NCBI RefSeq assembly: GCF_000972845.2
Contig: NC_040028.1
Span: 21,095,582 to 21,159,581 of the forward strand
DNA: 64,000 nucleotides
DNA from: Larimichthys crocea
Taxonomy: Eukaryota; Chordata; Actinopteri; Sciaenidae
Direction of reading: 5' to 3'
The position numbers were made by a program, and so were the translations under genes. The notes under the pieces were generated by a model, which was not told the origin of the DNA, searched no databases, and saw only the letters and a list, made by a program, of their open reading frames with translations. This document shows, in pieces, positions 32,450 through 43,170 of this stretch (position 1 is the first letter of the stretch; every line of letters begins with the position of its first letter).

Positions 32450-35400
32450 GATCTGGACTTCATCATGTGAATATCTGATCGGCTGTTTGTGTCGTGTCTC
32501 CCGGCAGTGGCTGGTGAAGCGAGCCATCGAGACCAGAGAAGAAATGGGCGACTACGTGAGAGCTTACTCCATCTCTCAGTTCAACAAGACCCACAGCCTG
32601 CCCGAGGTAACAGGACACGCGTTTATTGGGTGGAAGGTCGAGACGTTTGTGAGCTCCGAGATCCACGGAGATGTCTAGAGGGCAGTTTTCGTAGTGTGGA
32701 TATTAGTAATTCCTTGAATGCATGAGCAGCTCGAGTCATAACACAGAAAGACCATCAGAAGATGTTTTACCTGCCACTTCATCACGTACACGAAACTTTG
32801 TTTAACACAAGACGTGTGTGACTCTGTTCAGGATGAAGACTTCCTCCACAGGAAAGACAAAGCTGTGCGCGCCGTCCTGGACGTGTTGGTGAGTTCCTAC
32901 ACCGTCAAAATAAAAGCCTGAAAAATGAAAGATGTTATTTTATTTTGAAACTGAACACAAACTCTGATGTTTTTACAGGAAGTGTACAAACCTCAGAGGA
33001 AGTACAGGAGACAGAGGGACGCAGGCGAGCTGCTGGACGAGGAGTCCAGAGTTCATTCCACGCTGCTGGAGTACGGCAGGTAAGACGGCACGTCAGGTGA
33101 CTTCACGTCAGGTGACTTCACGTCAGGTGACTTCACGTCAGGTGACCACATCATCTTTAACATCCTCTTTCTACATTTCAACGTGTCATAAACACTTTGA
33201 GCCCGTTCACACCTGGTTTAACCCACGTCCTGATCTGATCACACCTGGATCACCTGTGTGTGCAAATAAACAACAGACAGTCTGCGGGGACGTCACAGAG
33301 ACTACGTCCAGGTTTTAGACAGTCTGTGGGGACGTCACAGAGACTACGTCCAGGTTGTAGACAGTCTGCGGGGACGTCACGGAGACTACGTCCAGACAGT
33401 CTTGTGATCTGATCAGACGCGTGTTCAAACCAGCTGTGAACTCGTTGAGTCCTCTTGCTGCTGTTGTAGTCTTTGGTCCATCTCATGTCTTTACCTGTCT
33501 GACATCTCGTTTCTCCACCCACCTTCACCTCCACCTCTGTGCTAGAGTGTCAGATTTCCTCCTGTAAGTATCCTGTGTGTCTGAAGGTGTTTTTGAGAAT
33601 GCAGACGGTCGTCACGTGTTTCAGGCATGATGGATGCAGACTGTGGTGCTGCTGTGGTCCTCAGACAGTTGGATGTGATGTTGTGACGTGGCATGGTGGA
33701 TTTAAAAACTGCTTTGTGTCTCACTCAGTCTCACAGATCAGTTTTTTGTCTCTTCAGGCGATATGGATTCAGCAAACAGTCCAAACAAGACAAGGTCAGT
33801 GTGTGATCCGTTCAGCAGATCATCTTCACGTCTGCACCGACGTCTGCTTCAGTGTCCGCTGTCCCTCTTTCAGGTGGACGACAAGAAGGCTTCTCAGGCC
33901 GTGCCTCCTGGGATGGCGGAGGTGTCGGAGGAAGACCTGCAGGCAGCGGAGGAGGTGAGCGCCAGAGACGGCGTAGAGAATCCTGTTGATTTTCAAAATA
34001 AAACACCCAGAACAGTCAAAATGTTTTCTCTCTCTCAGATGAGGATCAAAACTCTGATGACCAGCATGGCTGCCATGGTGAACGAGGAGGTAAGCGCCAC
34101 TCACCTGATCATCGCTCACCTGATCATCACTCACCTGATCATCGCTCACCTGATCATCGCTCACCTGGTCATCATGTGACGTGTTGTCTCTGCTCAGGGG
34201 AAGCTGACGGCGAGTGCGGTGGGTCAGATCGTCGGACTCCAGTCCGAGGAGATCAAACAGATCGCATCGGAGTACGCTGAGAAGGTGAGACCTCCTCAAA
34301 CCCTGACCTCAGCTCTGTCCTCGTGATCAGCTGTAGTTGTTGTTGTTTCTTTGACGTTTGTTTAACGTTTGTTTAACGTTTGTTTCCGCAGCAGTCCGAG
34401 CTGACGTCTGAGGAACGTTCAGAGCGATACGGCCCGCTGCAGCAACACCGCAGAGCGGTGACATCACTGAACAAACAGATCCAGCAGAAGACGAAACAAC
34501 TGGAGGAGGTCAGCAGTCCACTATGGTCCACTATGGTCCACTGTGGTCCACTGTGGTCCACTGTGGTCCACTGTGGTCCACTGTGGTTCTCAAACTTTAG
34601 CGACCTTTAGTGGAGTAACAGTACATGCAGTACTTGCAGTACTTGCAGTACCTGTACACAGTGAGCATTAGTTCACTTCATTAGAGCACAAACAGCTGAG
34701 TGAGTGTTTGTATGTTCTGTCACAGCTCCAAGCCAAACATGCCGAGGTGAAGAAAGGCTGTGACGAGGCCAAGAGCAGTCTGCTGGAGGTGAGACGAAAC
34801 TGAGCTGATGATCAGCTGATGAACAGCTGATGATCAGCTGATGAACAGCTGATGACTGATCAGTACGAGCCCATCATTAACCTTTGAACATGTTCCAGGC
34901 GGTGGAGTGCGCCGAGAAACTGGACAAGGAGCTGAAGTCTTTGGAGGAGCTGGAGGAGCAGGCGGACAGCAGGTGAGCTTCATGAGAAGATTGATCCTCT
35001 CATCGGGTCAAGAAGCTCCTGATCCAGGACCGTGATGACGGGTCATGATCCCACACATCCTGGAAAACCTGGAGATTTAGCGACTAGTTTTCCAGTTATG
35101 GAAATACCTGGAAATGACCAGAAGATTGATGACACGAGCAGGAGACGGACGTCAGTCCTGGTTACATGGACGTTAAATTGTTCAGACACGTGCAGACCAG
35201 ACTTGAGACGTTTAACTGACAGTTTATCTAACGATGTGTCGTCCTGTCGCACAGCGTGCTGGAGAAGATGAGGGCTCTGGTGACCATGAACGAGAACCTG
35301 AAGCAGCAGGAGCAGGACTTCAGGACGCACTGCAGAGTGAGTACACCGACACACACCATGATGTCCTGAGCGTGACCCGGTGCTGACCTCCTCTTTAATG

Positions 35401-38121
35401 TTCAGGAAGAGATGGTCCGTCTGCAGCAGAACATCGAGGAGCTGAAGACGGCGTCGGGACCGGACGCAGAGGAGGAGGTCGATCACGTCATCTTCATGAC
35501 TCAGCGTTTGTCTTCTACAGCGTGAAAATGTCCTTCAAAATAAAAGTCTTTGTTTCTTTTCCCAGGAGAGGAACCAGCTGATAGACAAGCAGTACAACAC
35601 AGACAGAGAGAAGCTGCAGAAGATCCGCCTGCTCATGGTAAACACTCAGCACAGATTAGATGAAGCTGCAGCGAGCTCATGTAGGTCAGATAACGGAGCG
35701 CAGATACCGACGGCACAGAGAGAGAACTGAAGCTGTACGACAGAAAACAGACGAGTCTGAGCAGGAAACACGTCAGACGTCTTTAAGACTGTCCACTGAC
35801 ACCAGAATCAGGACTTGACTTCAGTGTTCAGTGTTTCTTCTCTGATTTATCAAAGTGCTCGACATGTTTTTAATCAGAGCTGCAGATTAAAACACATAAC
35901 CGCCTCACAACACGGGACGTCTTCACAGATTAAACCGTTTTCATTCAGCCATTATTAAAATAATGTTAAAAATAGTTTCAGCCGTGGATTAATCCATGTC
36001 TGATGCACTGAAACTGCGGTCAGTGACGTCCCCGCAGACTGTCTAAAACCTGGACGTAGTCTCCGTGACGTCCCCGCAGACTGTCTAAAACCTGGACGTA
36101 GTCTCAGACATCCCCGCAGACTGTCTAAAACCTGGACGTAGTCTCTGTGACGTCCCCACAGACTGTCTTCTTTCCGTCCCCACCTTCAGGCTCGGAGGAA
36201 CCGTGAGATCGCCATCCTGCAGAGGAAGATCGACGAGGTGCCGAGCCGGGCCGAGCTGACCCAGTACCAGAAGAGGTTTATCGAGCTCTACAGCCAAGGT
36301 CGGTCCAACCAGAGAAAAGACGTTTTCTCCTGACGTTAACGAAACAGAACGAAGACGTTAAATCGAGCTCACTCTTCTGGTTTTTAGTTTCGGCGACGCA
36401 CAAAGAGACGAAGCAGTTCTTCACGCTGTACAACACGTTAGACGACAAGAAGGTTTACCTGGAGAAGGAGGTGAGCGGACACAGGAGGCGACGGATCATC
36501 GTGATTGTTGGTAAATGTCCATGTTAATGACCTCAAAATGTTCTTTTGTGTCTGCAGGTGAATCTGCTGAACTCCATTCACGATAACTTCCAGCAGTAAG
36601 TATGAAAACTGTTTCACAGATTCAGGCTGCAGTGCTCGTCCAGTCTTTCTGTCTTTTAGTCATGAAAACGAAGAATTCGAGATCTATGTTTGGTGTTTCA
36701 GTCGCTGGTATCTGCGATCTCACTCTTTCGGTCACTACCCAAAGCTGTGTGTGGACTTTGGTTTTATTTCGCCACCCTAACCCTGGAACCCAGGGTCTCC
36801 ATCCGAGCCTGCGTGCCCACTCTTAAGCACCCTCCCCCCCGGGCTTAGACACCAGCAGCCCCCGCTGGCCAGAGCCTCGTGGCCCTGGTACAGCCGCGGA
36901 GGTTTCGTGGTACAACGTCCACAGTACTGCAGACGCTAGTGAAATAACTGAATTATAAATCGTAAAACTCTGACTATTGGCTACAATCAAAATCCGCTCT
37001 GGAGTCAGATTCAATGAATCTTTGGACTCGACAGCTCTTCTCATAAACCTCCTTCACTCTTTGTGTTTGTGAGTTCTTGTTCTCTGAATAAATCTTCCCG
37101 GACTCTCTGACGTCGTAACAAAACTCCGTCCTCTTCAGGGCGATGTCGTCGTCAGCAGCCAAGGATCAGTTCCTCAGACAGATGGAGCAGATCGTGGAGG
37201 GAATCAAACAGAACCGCATCAAGGTAAAACCTCCAGTTTGAGTTTTGATCTCAGAGGTTTGGATCCATTAAAACTCTGAACTCACCGAGCTGAATGTTTT
37301 TGTTTTTTTCCCCAAGATGGAGAAGAAGAAGCAGGAGAACAAGATGAGGAGAGATCAGCTGAACGACGAGTACCTGGAGCTGCTCGACAAACAGAGGCTT
37401 TACTTCAAGACCGTCAAAGACTTCAAAGAGGTGAGAGATCATCTTCATGATTTAGTGACAAACAGGGACAACGATGCTCGAACCAGAGCTCAGACTGTTG
37501 TTAGACCTTTATATTAAAGAGTGAGATCCACGAGCAGCTGTTGAACCGCTGTGTTCAAAACCTCCAGACTCCACATCACTGTTCACTTTGTTCAAACTGG
37601 ACAGAAACCAAATCAAACTCACTCAAAGTGTCTCCAACAAACTCTGGTTTGGATGAAATTAGACGTTAATTCACTGAGTTCGACGTAAAAGTCCCATCAT
37701 CAAGGGTAAAGCTCTCGATCTTCCAGTACATCTACGTTCAGTCGTCAAACTGACAACAATCTGTCAGCTTTACGTCTTCACGTCTAACTCTGAATTAAAA
37801 GTTTATTTGGACCAAAGCAGATTTGTTGGAGCAGTGGAAAGACAGATGAAGAATTTTTAGTGAGTTTTATTTAGTTTCTGTCCAGTTTGAATGAAATGTT
37901 ACGATGTTATGAATTCACATGATGTCATGGTGAACATGACAGAACAGTACTGGACCAGGTTCAAGAGTTGTTGCCCCCGTTGGTCACAGAAAACAGAGTC
38001 CAGATACCAAAGTTCCCCTTTAAAACTCAACACGTGACTGACGATGAATCTTTCTTGTCTGCAGGAGTGTCGGAAGAACGAGATGCTGCTGTCCAAGCTG
38101 AGAGCTAAAGGAGCCTCTTAG
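28105..38121 (+). CDS. ccdc93: Coiled-coil domain-containing protein 93 (CCC/Commander complex), 23 coding exons
   Basis: CCDC93 pairs with CCDC22 and COMMD proteins in the Commander complex, which works with retriever and WASH on endosomes to recycle membrane cargo. Exons: 28105-28191, 31757-31870, 32116-32210, 32286-32397, 32508-32606, 32832-32888, 32979-33079, 33758-33794, 33874-33954, 34039-34089, 34198-34284, 34392-34508, 34726-34788, 34899-34972, 35255-35336, 35406-35477, 35566-35637, 36190-36298, 36388-36470, 36558-36595, 37139-37223, 37317-37430, 38065-38121. All are in phase, giving 628 codons plus stop (human: 631). The N-terminal NN-CH domain is about residues 30-160 ([40 protein letters not shown]). 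Long coiled coils follow from about residue 240 ([39 protein letters not shown]). The first exon, [20 protein letters not shown], differs from mammals but splices in frame. Exon 16 uses a weak donor (GAG|GTCGAT). Confidence 0.96.
28331..29055. repeat. 10-bp satellite in CCDC93 intron 1
   Basis: About 70 units alternate ACCTGACAAC, ACCCGACAAC, AGCCGACAAC and AGCTGACAAC. They are interrupted three times by 'atgacgaagttcaac', a copy of the sequence at its left edge, which shows higher-order duplication. Confidence 0.95.
29305..31010. repeat. 13/14-bp satellite (CACACACTG + CACC/ACC) in CCDC93 intron 1
   Basis: Runs of CACACACTGCACC and CACACACTGACC with GC variants. The part from 29750 to 30268 decays into indel-rich sequence before the N gap and becomes clean again after it. 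Low-complexity frames on both strands are artefacts. Confidence 0.95.
30269..30278. other. Assembly gap (10 N)
   Basis: Ten N characters inside the satellite, so the array length is not known. Confidence 1.
31178..31285. repeat. 26-bp tandem repeat, four units
   Basis: Four copies of CATCTCCTCTCCTTCACATC plus 'tgtcct'. Confidence 0.95.
33082..33147. repeat. 15-bp tandem repeat, about four units
   Basis: CACGTCAGGTGACTT repeated just after CCDC93 exon 7. Confidence 0.9.
33277..33400 (-). repeat. Three-unit block of the 42-bp minisatellite family
   Basis: The reverse complement of the 43.2-45.6 kb unit, in CCDC93 intron 7. Confidence 0.85.
34095..34175. repeat. 15-bp tandem repeat (CTCACCTGATCATCG)
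   Basis: About five units between CCDC93 exons 10 and 11. A second short array, of the 10-bp unit CCACTGTGGT, lies at 34515-34588. Confidence 0.9.
36025..36170 (+). repeat. Four-unit block of the 42-bp minisatellite family
   Basis: Same unit and orientation as the large array. It ends 20 bp before CCDC93 exon 18, so it nearly touches the acceptor region. Confidence 0.85.
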
Positions 38122-38175
38122 CTCAGCTGATATGTACGTCTGCACGAGCTCAGCTGATCACATGAACTGAAACCA

Positions 38176-38238
38176 CCTTCTTCTTCTTCTTCTTCTTCTT
38201 CTTCTTCTTCTTCTTCTTCTTCTTCTTCTTCTTCTTCT
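38176..38238. repeat. (CTT)n microsatellite
   Basis: About 20 trinucleotide units in the probable CCDC93 3' UTR. Confidence 0.97.
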
Positions 38239-39149
38239 GTTTCTGTAAATGTTGTAGCACTTTTCAAAGTGCCAAATCCAGCCGACTGAAACAAACTTCT
38301 GAATCACGACAAATCTAACGTAGACGAACGCTCTTCATGTTGAGGCTGATAAGTGCCTGAACATGCAGAGTGTGTGTGTGCTGATGTTATGTTAACGTTT
38401 GTTATGGTTCTTTAAACGTTGCTGTCTGTAATGAAGTGTCGGTCCGAGTTTAACGAGTAAAACGAGCTGACGTGCCTCTGAGCTGTTCCTCATGTCAGAT
38501 AGTGAAGTGTTCGGGCAGACACCGTGTGCTGATGGAGGACGGCGTCTTATCACAAGTCACATGATGAGTCTGTGAAGGAAACATCCTGTGAGGGTTAAAC
38601 AAACGTCTGAGGTTCCCACCGGGCCTCATGGGAAATCCTGCGAGTCGGAGATCTGTAAAAAACAAACAAAACAGAAGAAGATGTCAGGATTCGACTCACA
38701 ATCTGTCCAACACTCAACACAGTGTGTCCTCAGAGCCTCGATTAAAAACTCCAAGTAACCTTTCAAAGACAGAAAAATAGAAGAACCAGAACAAAGAAAA
38801 CTTCTGATACGGAAAGATTCTAAAATATGTGAAGATCTGTCTGATCCGAATAAACCTGAAATAAACGTGTTGAGGTGATTCTTCAACAGACTTCTTCAAA
38901 AGTCTGAAACATTTCCACATAAAACATCCAGAACAAAGAAGCTCTGGTATAGATGTTGTTGATTTTTGTACTTCCATTATTCCAAATGTTTCCAAACCAG
39001 AGAAATCCACATTTGACTTCAGGTAACGGAAACTTTCCTACTCACCACAACTTCAGGGAAACATAAGACGAAGGTCACATCAGACAACTCCCATGATCCA
39101 ACGCTTCATGATGTCCTCAAACTGTCTTTTGTTATTGTTTTGACGTAAT

Positions 39150-39670
39150 TAGGGTTGCAAAGGGGTGGAAAGTTTCTGGCAAATTTCAGGAAACTTTCCA
39201 TGGGATGTTAAGCTGGGGAATTTTGTAAATATTCCAAATCGGCCACAGTTCCATGGGAATTATGTGAATTAAGTGTAAATTTAAACAAAGTGTATCATTT
39301 CCAAAATATCTGCATATATACATTTAGTTTTTGTTATGTCTTCAACAGTCTCTGTGTGCTCTGGGCTCTAAAGTGTGGTCCAGGTACAGAGATCACCTGT
39401 GCAGGTAGGGGGCGTGGCCTCAGCAGCCCTGCAGTAAGCAGTGTGCTATGTGCATGTGACTGAGGAAGAGCAGATATTCAAGTGGACCTGCAGGAAATCT
39501 GGTTGTTTTAGTCAAGATGATGATAAAATATATTTTCTAACTATATTTAAGTTCACTGTTAAAGGGCCGACCTTTAATTTGGTAAATTCGCGGTTTATTC
39601 CCATAAATTCCCGTTAATTCCCATGGAAAGTTTCCAACATTGAAAATTCCTGGAATTTTGATGGTAATAT
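39150..39670. mobile_element. MITE-like element with inverted 'GGAAACTTTCCATGGGA' ends
   Basis: The left part contains 'gaaactttccatgggatg'. The reverse complement of the right part contains 'gaaactttccatgggaatta'. The two ends are therefore inverted repeats of each other around an unrelated 400-bp middle. There is no transposase. Class not certain; hAT-like by general appearance. Confidence 0.5.
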
Positions 39671-40329
39671 CTGAGTTAAAACTTGATGAGCGGTGAGCTT
39701 GTGTTATTGAGCTCATAATTGTCGTGCGGTCACAGCAGCCCCCGTTTACATCGTCAGGACTTTGACTTTCTTTCAGTGTCTCATCGTGTCGCCTCCGTCA
39801 GGTTCAGTCCTGGACTCAACAGAGTTATAGTAATCTGATTACATCTACTCTGTGTAGCTGTGCAGAAAACACAAAACATTCGCAACGACGCTGATTTAAA
39901 ATGAAGAAGAATCACGAGCGCTGATAACTTCTGTCACCTGTAAATCAAACATTTGGAGGCTCAGGAGGTCGAGCTCATCACATGGTCGGTGGTTTAACGG
40001 TTTAAACTTGTGAAATCTAAAAACAATAACACGTCATTAAAATCTGATGAATAGTTTATATGACGTGCAGGCAGCAGCTTCCTCCTCGTCCTCGTCCGAT
40101 TTCCTCGATTCACTGCGATTTTCGAACATCATTTTCTCCAACTAATCTTTTACAACCAACATCTTTGATGTTTTTTATTGTTTTGAAGCTTCACTTTCCT
40201 CCATATTTTATAATTAAAGCTGTTTTTATTTTTCTGATTGTTTTAACGTGCCTGTTTTTTATTTAACCCTTTCGTGTCTTTAAAAACACTGAGCACCAAC
40301 ACATCTGTATAAAATATGACACGTGTATA

Positions 40330-40335
40330 AATAAA
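40330..40335 (+). promoter_or_regulatory. Candidate distal polyadenylation signal for CCDC93
   Basis: AATAAA, 2.2 kb beyond the CCDC93 stop. Assignment to this gene is a guess based on position. Confidence 0.3.
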
Positions 40336-40928
40336 GCTTCTTATAATTATCATTATTTGATGGTCTGGTGTTTGAATGGATCAAATCCCAGCCGCAGGTT
40401 CAACGTCAGCTGGAAAGACTGAAACCAGAGCAGTGGGGTGTCCGTGTGTCAGTCAGGTGTGTAAAACAGTAAAAACAACCTGAAGCGTGACGAGTTAACT
40501 CTGAGCTCGTCTTTGTGTCTATCAGCTCAGCTGCTCTCGTATCTCTCTGATTGTGATACTGAACAGACAGTTTCTCGCATGTCAGAGGCTGATTGGGCGA
40601 CATGAAAACAACACTAAGGTTCACCTGATTGCACTACAAGTCAAACTATAAAGTGGATCATGTGTCACGCTGGAGGGAAGTCTCTGGTTAGTCTTCGGTG
40701 AGCAGCACGTGTGTTCAGGCTGTTTGTCGACACGACTTCTGATACGTGGCTGATAACGGCAGCGTACAGCTGAGTATCTCGCCGTGTCCGTCAGTCAGTG
40801 CTTCAGGGTAGGACAAGGAGATAAAAGTGTGAAGCTAACAGAGGAGTGTTGACTTGGACCTGCTTGGACATGACCGTCTGTTGGACCTCGTCTGTCCGTC
40901 TGCTGGCAGCTTTCTGATGTGTTTCACG

Positions 40929-42864
40929 ATGAGTTCTTCCTCGCTGCTCCTGATGCTGCTGCTGGTTCTCGGTGTTTGTGATCGAGCGGCAGGAGCAAAG
41001 AAACAAGAATCTGTGGTTCCACCTGAAGACCACGGATCTCGACTTCGAGGCCTCTGGAAGCTTCACATGAGGGACGCCATGCTGAAAGGAAAAGGTGAGC
41101 GAACACATGATTTATTTATTTTTTTGATTCACTGAAAGAGACAAACTCAGGACTTGGACGCTCAGACGGCTGACCAAAGAAATACTAACAATCATAACAG
41201 TCATAAATGGTGCTACTCTTTCTTTCTCCATGAATCCATTGATTGGTTTATAAAAGCTCTTTGGTGAGAAACGTCGTCACAATTACCCAGAAGCCAAAAG
41301 GTCCGAATCTCAACATTAATATAAACAATAAATTAAAGCTGTCAGATAAATGTAGTGAAGTAGAACATGGCATGAAAAGAGTAAATGTTCTTACAAGTCT
41401 TAAGTATGTTTGAGTTATTTGTGGCTCCGTCCTCGGTAAAAACAAACAAATAAGATTTGAGAACAGCCATTTAAAAAAAACATGAACATAATGCAATTTA
41501 GATAAAAATTAAGAGTAAAATGAAATAATATAAAATAGTAAATAATGAAAAATATAAGTTGTGCAGGTGGATATTTACAACTCTTATAACTTATATATGA
41601 AATTTATTTTCTATTGGCTAAGCATGTAATACAATATTATGGCGTCAAACTAATCTTTAGCTTTCATTGTGTTTGGCAGCTGAATTTAATTCTCAAAATA
41701 TGAGTAAAGAGCTGGAGAGAAACTGTAACCACAGAAATTACACAGAGTGGGAACCACACATACAGAGCGAATATTGAAAGTAACAGTATTGCGACATCCC
41801 TCATGGAAATTATGTAAAAAAGACAAACTTTGGAAGATACTTGCTTGATTTGTCCAACACTGACTACCGAACCCTCAAAGTATATTAAAAAGACTTTAAG
41901 GATGCAGATCTGATACCCACATGCCTCCCCAATAGGTTATCCTTACGCTAACCACTCAGGCTCCTTGCCTCTAATCGACTCTGGGATTCTTTCAGTCCAA
42001 ACATTTCACACACTTGACCTCAGGATATCTTGGATCCTAACACCATCCCAACAAGATTATCCTAACCCAACTGCTTAGGTTCATTGCTGAACATCCTAGA
42101 CCACTTCAAGTCCAACCATGAACTGGACTGACTTGCGTATACGTTTGGCAAACTTCCTCCTGGATGACACAATCCAGTTGGACAACTAGTCATCAAAGTG
42201 TCACCAAACAACCAATCAGCTCCTTTTTTGTGAACCAGGGTCTAGCCCTCATCCAATCAGAGAGGGGGTCAAACAGCAGCTGCTCTACTGCCGCGTTGGG
42301 ATTGGCTACCATCTCCAGATTCTGGCCAACGGCTCCGTGGGAGGCGTCCACAAACCAACGGAGAACTGTGAGTTCAGTCCACTAATATGACCCGATGAAC
42401 GATGTCAGTTTTTGTGTGAGATTATCTGTGATGCACTCCAAGAAAACATCCGGCCCTAATGTGTTCTTTGTGTTTCCATCTGCTGAAGGTTGGTTGAAGG
42501 TGTTCGCCATGAAACATGGCGTGGTGGGAATCAAAGGAGTCAAGAGTGGCTTGTACCTCTGTATGAGCGGAGAAGGACTGACATACGGAGCGGTATGCAG
42601 CCAAAATACATCATGAATTAACGATAAACTGTCCTCAGTAAACATTAAGTTCAGGGCTGATGGTATGAAATATCTTTTCAGGAGAAGTTCTCAGACGACT
42701 GCTTGTTGAAGGAGAACCTGGAGGAGAACCACTACACCACCTACTCCTCTCTGTCGCACCCAGGCGTCTATCTGGCTCTTTCCCACAAAGGGGAGCTGAG
42801 AAAGGGGAACAGCGTGGGACGCCACCAGTCCTGCACCCACTTCCTACCTCGGAGGACACCGTGA
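40929..42864 (+). CDS. Secreted fibroblast growth factor, FGF4/5/6-like, four coding exons
   Basis: Ligand for FGF receptor tyrosine kinases, acting outside the cell with heparan sulfate. Exons 40929-41094, 42263-42367, 42489-42592, 42682-42864 join in frame to 185 codons plus stop. Residues 1 to about 23 form a signal peptide (MSSSSLLLMLLLVLGVCDRA). The beta-trefoil starts at LLYCRVGIGYHLQIL and continues GVVGIKGVKSGLYLCMS, ENLEENHYTTYSS, and ends CTHFLPRRTP. LYCRVGIG and THFLPR point to the FGF4/5/6 group. 'LEENHY.TY' is also seen in FGF1. The third exon is exactly 104 nt, the classic FGF middle exon. The extra intron between signal peptide and trefoil is unusual, and exon 1 is joined by inference only. 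The orthologue is not settled, so I give no symbol. Confidence 0.82.
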
Positions 42865-43170
42865 TTAAGATCCAGGTGGATCCACGTTAGGAATGTCTGG
42901 TCTTGTTGCATCTTCAGTTCAAGAGACACAGTGACGGGGTTCACAAATGTGTTACGTTACCTGTAACATGCTCTGAAAACTTGACATCACCTGAGGATCG
43001 TTCAAACTTTGCTGCCTAACTGCTATACATTGTAGCTAGTGCTATGAGCCAGTGCCAGCGTCTGCCTTCCAGGGAACGTGGTCGGACCTGGGACCAAACA
43101 GAACGTGTCCAGTCTAACAGTGAACACAGCAACAGAACCTCTGAACCGGCAGTGTCCAGTCTAACAGCGG
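42865..43170. other. FGF 3' region with one inverted unit of the 47-bp repeat
   Basis: Non-coding. 43103-43168 is the reverse complement of just over one unit of the 47-bp minisatellite at 50.56-51.26 kb ('cagtctaacagtgaacacag'...'gaaccggcagtgtccagtct'). Confidence 0.7.

Larger units (their letters stand above)
38122..40928. other. CCDC93 3' region and spacer before the FGF gene
   Basis: Probable 3' UTR containing a long (CTT)n tract (38176-38238), then non-coding DNA with a MITE-like element at about 39150-39670 and a candidate AATAAA at 40330-40335. I see no gene on either strand. Confidence 0.6.
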
